Source of the DNA: Zhihengliuella salsuginis
GTDB taxonomy: Bacteria; Actinomycetota; Actinomycetes; Actinomycetales; Micrococcaceae
Reading direction: 5' to 3'
DNA: 64,000 nt
Assembly (NCBI RefSeq): GCF_014651715.1
Contig: NZ_BMXK01000012.1
Span: 1-64,000 of the forward strand
Shown here: piece by piece, positions 60,938-64,000 of the stretch
Layout of the letters: every line of letters starts with the position of its first letter
Numbering within the stretch: position 1 is the first letter of the stretch
Position numbers and translations under genes: made by a program
Notes under the pieces: generated by a model
Database searches by the model: none
What the model saw: only the letters and a program-made list of their open reading frames with translations
Told to the model about the DNA's origin: nothing

Positions 60938-63900
60938 ATGCACCTGAAGTCCCTGACCGTCCGAGGGTTCAAGTCCTTCGCGTCGGCGACGTCGTTCGAG
61001 TTCGAGCCGGGGGTCACCGCGGTTGTCGGGCCGAACGGCTCCGGCAAGTCGAACGTCGTCGACGCGCTGGCCTGGGTCATGGGCGAGCAGGGGGCCAAGA
61101 CCCTCCGCGGCGGCAAGATGGAGGACGTGATCTTCGCCGGCACGTCCGGGCGCCCGCCCCTCGGACGCGCCCAGGTCTCGCTCACGATCGACAACTCCGA
61201 CGGCGCCCTGCCGATCGAATACTCCGAGGTCACCATCTCGCGCACGCTGTTCCGCGCCGGCGGCAGCGAATACGCCATCAACGGCGAGCAGTGCCGCCTG
61301 CTCGACATCCAGGAGCTCCTCTCCGACTCCGGCCTCGGCCGCGAGATGCACGTCATCATCGGCCAGGGCCAGCTCGACCGGGTCCTGCACGCGACACCGG
61401 AGGACCGGCGCGGGTTCATCGAGGAGGCCTCCGGCATCCTCAAGCACCGCCGCCGCAAGGAGAAGACCCTCCGGAAGCTCGACGCCATGCAGGCCAACCT
61501 GCAGCGGCTCCAGGATCTGACGTCGGAGATCCGGCGGCAGCTGACGCCGCTGGGCAAGCAGGCCGCCGTCGCCCGGCGGGCGCAGACCGTCCAATTCGAT
61601 CTCCGCGATGCCAGATCCCGCCTCCTCGCGGACGACCTCGTCAACCTCCGCGACGGGATGGAGCGTGACCAGGAGGATCAGGAGGCGGTCAAACTACGGC
61701 AGCAGGCCGTGACCGCGGACCTCGAGCGCGCCCGGCACGACCTCGCGCGTCTGGAAGTCGACGCCGCACAGGCGACGCCGGCGCAGAACGCCGCCCGGGA
61801 CATGGTCTACTCGCTCGGTTCGGCGCTGGAGCGATTCCGTTCCCTGGCCGCTCTGGCCGACGAACGCTCCCGGCTCCTCGGCCAGACCGACGCGTCCGGC
61901 TCCGACGAGGGGCGCGACCCTGAACGACTGGCCGAGCAGGCCGACCAGCTGACAGAGGAGCTCGAGGAACTCCAGGAGCAGAACGAGGAGTTCGCCGAGA
62001 ACCTCGAGGGCGCCGTCGCGGACCGCGGATCAGCGGAGGAGGCCGCGGCGGCCGAGGAGCAGCGGCTGACGACCCTGCTGCGGGCCGCGGCAGACCGGCG
62101 GGAGGGGCTGGCCCGACTGGCCGGGCAGGTCGCCGCGGCGCGCAGCCGCGTCGAGGCCGCGGAAGGCGAACGGGACCGACTGCGCTCTGCGGCCGGCGAG
62201 GCCTCCGAACGGAGGGACCGCGCGCAGGAGGAGTACACGGTCCTCGAACAGCAGGCCGCGCACGCCGACGGGGAACCCGTCGCCGAGCACGCGCGAGCCC
62301 ACGAAGCAGCGTCGCAGGCCGTCGCGGCGGCCCGCTCGGCCGCCGAGGAACTCCAGACGGCCTCCCGGGACGTGCACGGGATCCGGGCCGGGCTGCAGGC
62401 GCGCGTAGATACGTTAACGGCGGCCCTCGAACGCCGGGACGCCAGCGCCGACGCCCTCGAACGCTGGCCCGAGGTCCTGGGCGGGCGGCTCTCGAGCCTC
62501 ATGCGGATCGAGGCGGGGTACGAGCAGGCCGTCGCCGCGGTGCTCGGTCCGTACGCCGAGGCGCTCACAGTGGACGCGGGGCGGGCCCCGGAGCTTCTCG
62601 GGGACGTTCGGCGGGACGATCTGGGCCGCCTCCACCTCGTGCATCTCGCGCCCCACGACGACACCCGGGCGGAGACTCCCGTCCCGGCCGCGGCGGGCGC
62701 GGACGCGGTTCGCGCGGCGCTGTCCGTCGTCGAAGCCGACAGCGCCATCGCGCCGGCGCTGGCCGAGCTGCTGGCCGGCACCGTCGTCGTCGAGGACGTC
62801 GAGACCGCATATCGGCTGCTGGGCGATCCTTCCGGCGGCGTCCGGCGCGCCGTCACCAGGGACGGGCACGTCGTGACCGGTGCGACGGTCGAGGGCGGCA
62901 CCGCCAAGGCGCCGTCGCTCATCGAGCAGCAGGCGGATCTGGAGGCCGCGCGCGTGGAGCTGGACGCCACGGCGGACCGGGAAGCGGGCATCGCGGACGA
63001 GCTGGCGGCCGCCCGGGAGGCTCTGGAGCGCGCACAGGGCGACGAGGCCGAGGCCCGCCGGGCCCAGCGGACCGCCGAGGCCAGGAACGCTGAGGTCGGC
63101 CAGCAGCTGGCCGGCCTCAGCGCGACCCTGCGTCAGGCGGACGCCGAAGTCGTCCGCCTGAACGACCAGGCCGCGGCGGCGCAGGAACAGATCGCCCGAG
63201 AGCTCGCCTCCCTCGAAGACCTGGCCGTGCGCTTGGACGCAGCCCAGCAGGAGCCCGACGACGAACGGGAACCGTCCAGCGACGAGCGGGACCGGCTCAA
63301 CGCGGCGGCCGCCGCGGCGCGGCAGCGCGAGGTCGACTCCCGCCTGGCCCTGCGCAGCGGTGAAGAGCGCGCAGGAAACCTGAACGGGCGCATCCAGTCG
63401 CTGCGGCGCGCAGCGGAGACCGAGCGCCGCGCCCGCGCCGAGGCCCGGCGCCGAGCCCGCGTCCGGGCCCGGCAGGCGGGCATCGCCCGCGCCGTCGCCG
63501 CCGCAGCCCGCCACGCTGCGGCCGCCGTCGAGGTGTCGCTGGCGGCCGCGCGGGACGAGCTCACCCGGACGGAAGCCGAGCGCACGCGCCTCGAATCGGA
63601 GTTGGCCGACGCACGGAAGATCGCCGACTCCCTCAACCACGAACTCGGACAGCTGACGGACCGGGCCCACCGCGAGGAACTGGCGCGGGCCGAGCAGCGG
63701 CTGAAGATCGAGGTCCTAGAGGACCGGGCCGTCGACGAGCTGGGGCTGACGCCGGAACACCTGGTGGAGAACTACGGACCGGACCAGCCGGTCCCCGTGC
63801 CCGCGGACGACAAGTGGGCGGAGCTGCGCCGCAGCGTCGACGAGAACGGCGAGCCCGTTCCCGAGGGCGTCCCCTACGACCGCGCGGAGCAGACGAAACG

Positions 63901-64000
63901 GCTCAAGCGCGCGGAGAAGGACCTGCAGTCGCTCGGCAAGGTGAACCCGCTCGCGCTCGAGGAGTTCGCAGCCCTCGAGGAACGCCACAAGTTCCTGGTC
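60938..64000 (+). CDS. smc: Chromosome segregation protein SMC (partial, 5' end)
   Basis: The frame from ATG 60938, with AAGGAAGGG upstream, runs open to the window end (1021 codons). It starts MHLKSLTVRGFKSFAS, with Walker A GPNGSGKSN at residues 31-39 and the YAINGEQCRL/IIGQGQLDRVL head segment. Coiled coil follows and is interrupted by the hinge near residues 520-640 (YEQAVAAVLGPYAEAL). The second coiled coil is Ala/Arg/Glu-rich, and the signature and Walker B lie beyond the window. SMC organises and segregates the chromosome. It is divergent from ugd across 218 bases, which contain a TAGATT -10-like element (60867-60872) without a good -35. Confidence 0.95.
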   Translation, partial: MHLKSLTVRGFKSFASATSFEFEPGVTAVVGPNGSGKSNVVDALAWVMGEQGAKTLRGGKMEDVIFAGTSGRPPLGRAQVSLTIDNSDGALPIEYSEVTISRTLFRAGGSEYAINGEQCRLLDIQELLSDSGLGREMHVIIGQGQLDRVLHATPEDRRGFIEEASGILKHRRRKEKTLRKLDAMQANLQRLQDLTSEIRRQLTPLGKQAAVARRAQTVQFDLRDARSRLLADDLVNLRDGMERDQEDQEAVKLRQQAVTADLERARHDLARLEVDAAQATPAQNAARDMVYSLGSALERFRSLAALADERSRLLGQTDASGSDEGRDPERLAEQADQLTEELEELQEQNEEFAENLEGAVADRGSAEEAAAAEEQRLTTLLRAAADRREGLARLAGQVAAARSRVEAAEGERDRLRSAAGEASERRDRAQEEYTVLEQQAAHADGEPVAEHARAHEAASQAVAAARSAAEELQTASRDVHGIRAGLQARVDTLTAALERRDASADALERWPEVLGGRLSSLMRIEAGYEQAVAAVLGPYAEALTVDAGRAPELLGDVRRDDLGRLHLVHLAPHDDTRAETPVPAAAGADAVRAALSVVEADSAIAPALAELLAGTVVVEDVETAYRLLGDPSGGVRRAVTRDGHVVTGATVEGGTAKAPSLIEQQADLEAARVELDATADREAGIADELAAAREALERAQGDEAEARRAQRTAEARNAEVGQQLAGLSATLRQADAEVVRLNDQAAAAQEQIARELASLEDLAVRLDAAQQEPDDEREPSSDERDRLNAAAAAARQREVDSRLALRSGEERAGNLNGRIQSLRRAAETERRARAEARRRARVRARQAGIARAVAAAARHAAAAVEVSLAAARDELTRTEAERTRLESELADARKIADSLNHELGQLTDRAHREELARAEQRLKIEVLEDRAVDELGLTPEHLVENYGPDQPVPVPADDKWAELRRSVDENGEPVPEGVPYDRAEQTKRLKRAEKDLQSLGKVNPLALEEFAALEERHKFLV

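Noticed and set aside
1-64000. CRISPR arrays, tRNA genes, insertion sequences or prophage
   Set aside because: No regularly spaced direct repeats, cloverleaf sequences, transposase or integrase motifs were found on reading both strands.

Overview
The window is a high-GC actinobacterial chromosome segment, most likely from the family Micrococcaceae (Arthrobacter/Micrococcus/Citricoccus-like). The basis is the core gene order: ndgR-type IclR regulator | leuC-leuD | murA-plsC-gpsA-ddl-DUF3515 | DAK2-recG-rsmD-coaD | DUF177-rpmF-rnc-mutM | smc. Actinobacterial features include dense ATGA/GTGA overlaps, GTG and TTG starts, and IclR control of leuCD. The genus cannot be fixed from the sequence alone. 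No tRNA, rRNA, CRISPR array, insertion sequence or phage gene was seen, and no stretch over 300 bases lacks a gene.

Three blocks of cell-surface glycopolymer genes are interleaved with this core. Block A (1-7965) holds the tail of a phosphomannomutase gene and three visibly AT-richer genes: two glycosyltransferases (GTs) and an asparagine-synthetase-like protein. Across a hairpin lies an opposing decoration operon of a GSCFA protein, an SGNH-like protein and a polysaccharide pyruvyl transferase. Block B (16017-25269), between ddl/DUF3515 and DAK2, holds an LCP ligase, a GT, an ABC-2 permease (Wzm-like), an ABC-ATPase homologue with every catalytic motif destroyed, and a 1488-residue fusion of three GT-like units. 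Block C (36101-60719), between mutM and smc, holds a second LCP ligase, many large GTs, four genes that could make UDP-2,3-diacetamido-2,3-dideoxy-glucuronic acid (WbpA/D/E/B type), an intact Wzt/Wzm pair and a UDP-glucose dehydrogenase.

A working model follows. GalU with the UDP-glucose dehydrogenase gives UDP-GlcA. The Wbp-like enzymes give UDP-GlcNAc3NAcA. The large GTs build an acidic, teichuronic-like polymer, the Wzm/Wzt system exports it, and the LCP enzymes attach it to peptidoglycan. Block A may add mannose-type residues, pyruvate ketals, acyl groups or uronamides.

The most unusual elements are the pseudo-ATPase beside its permease, which suggests a shared or heteromeric Wzm/Wzt exporter built from blocks B and C, and an unnamed GT-like module (marker AGHDLKF) that occurs three times in three different fusion contexts.
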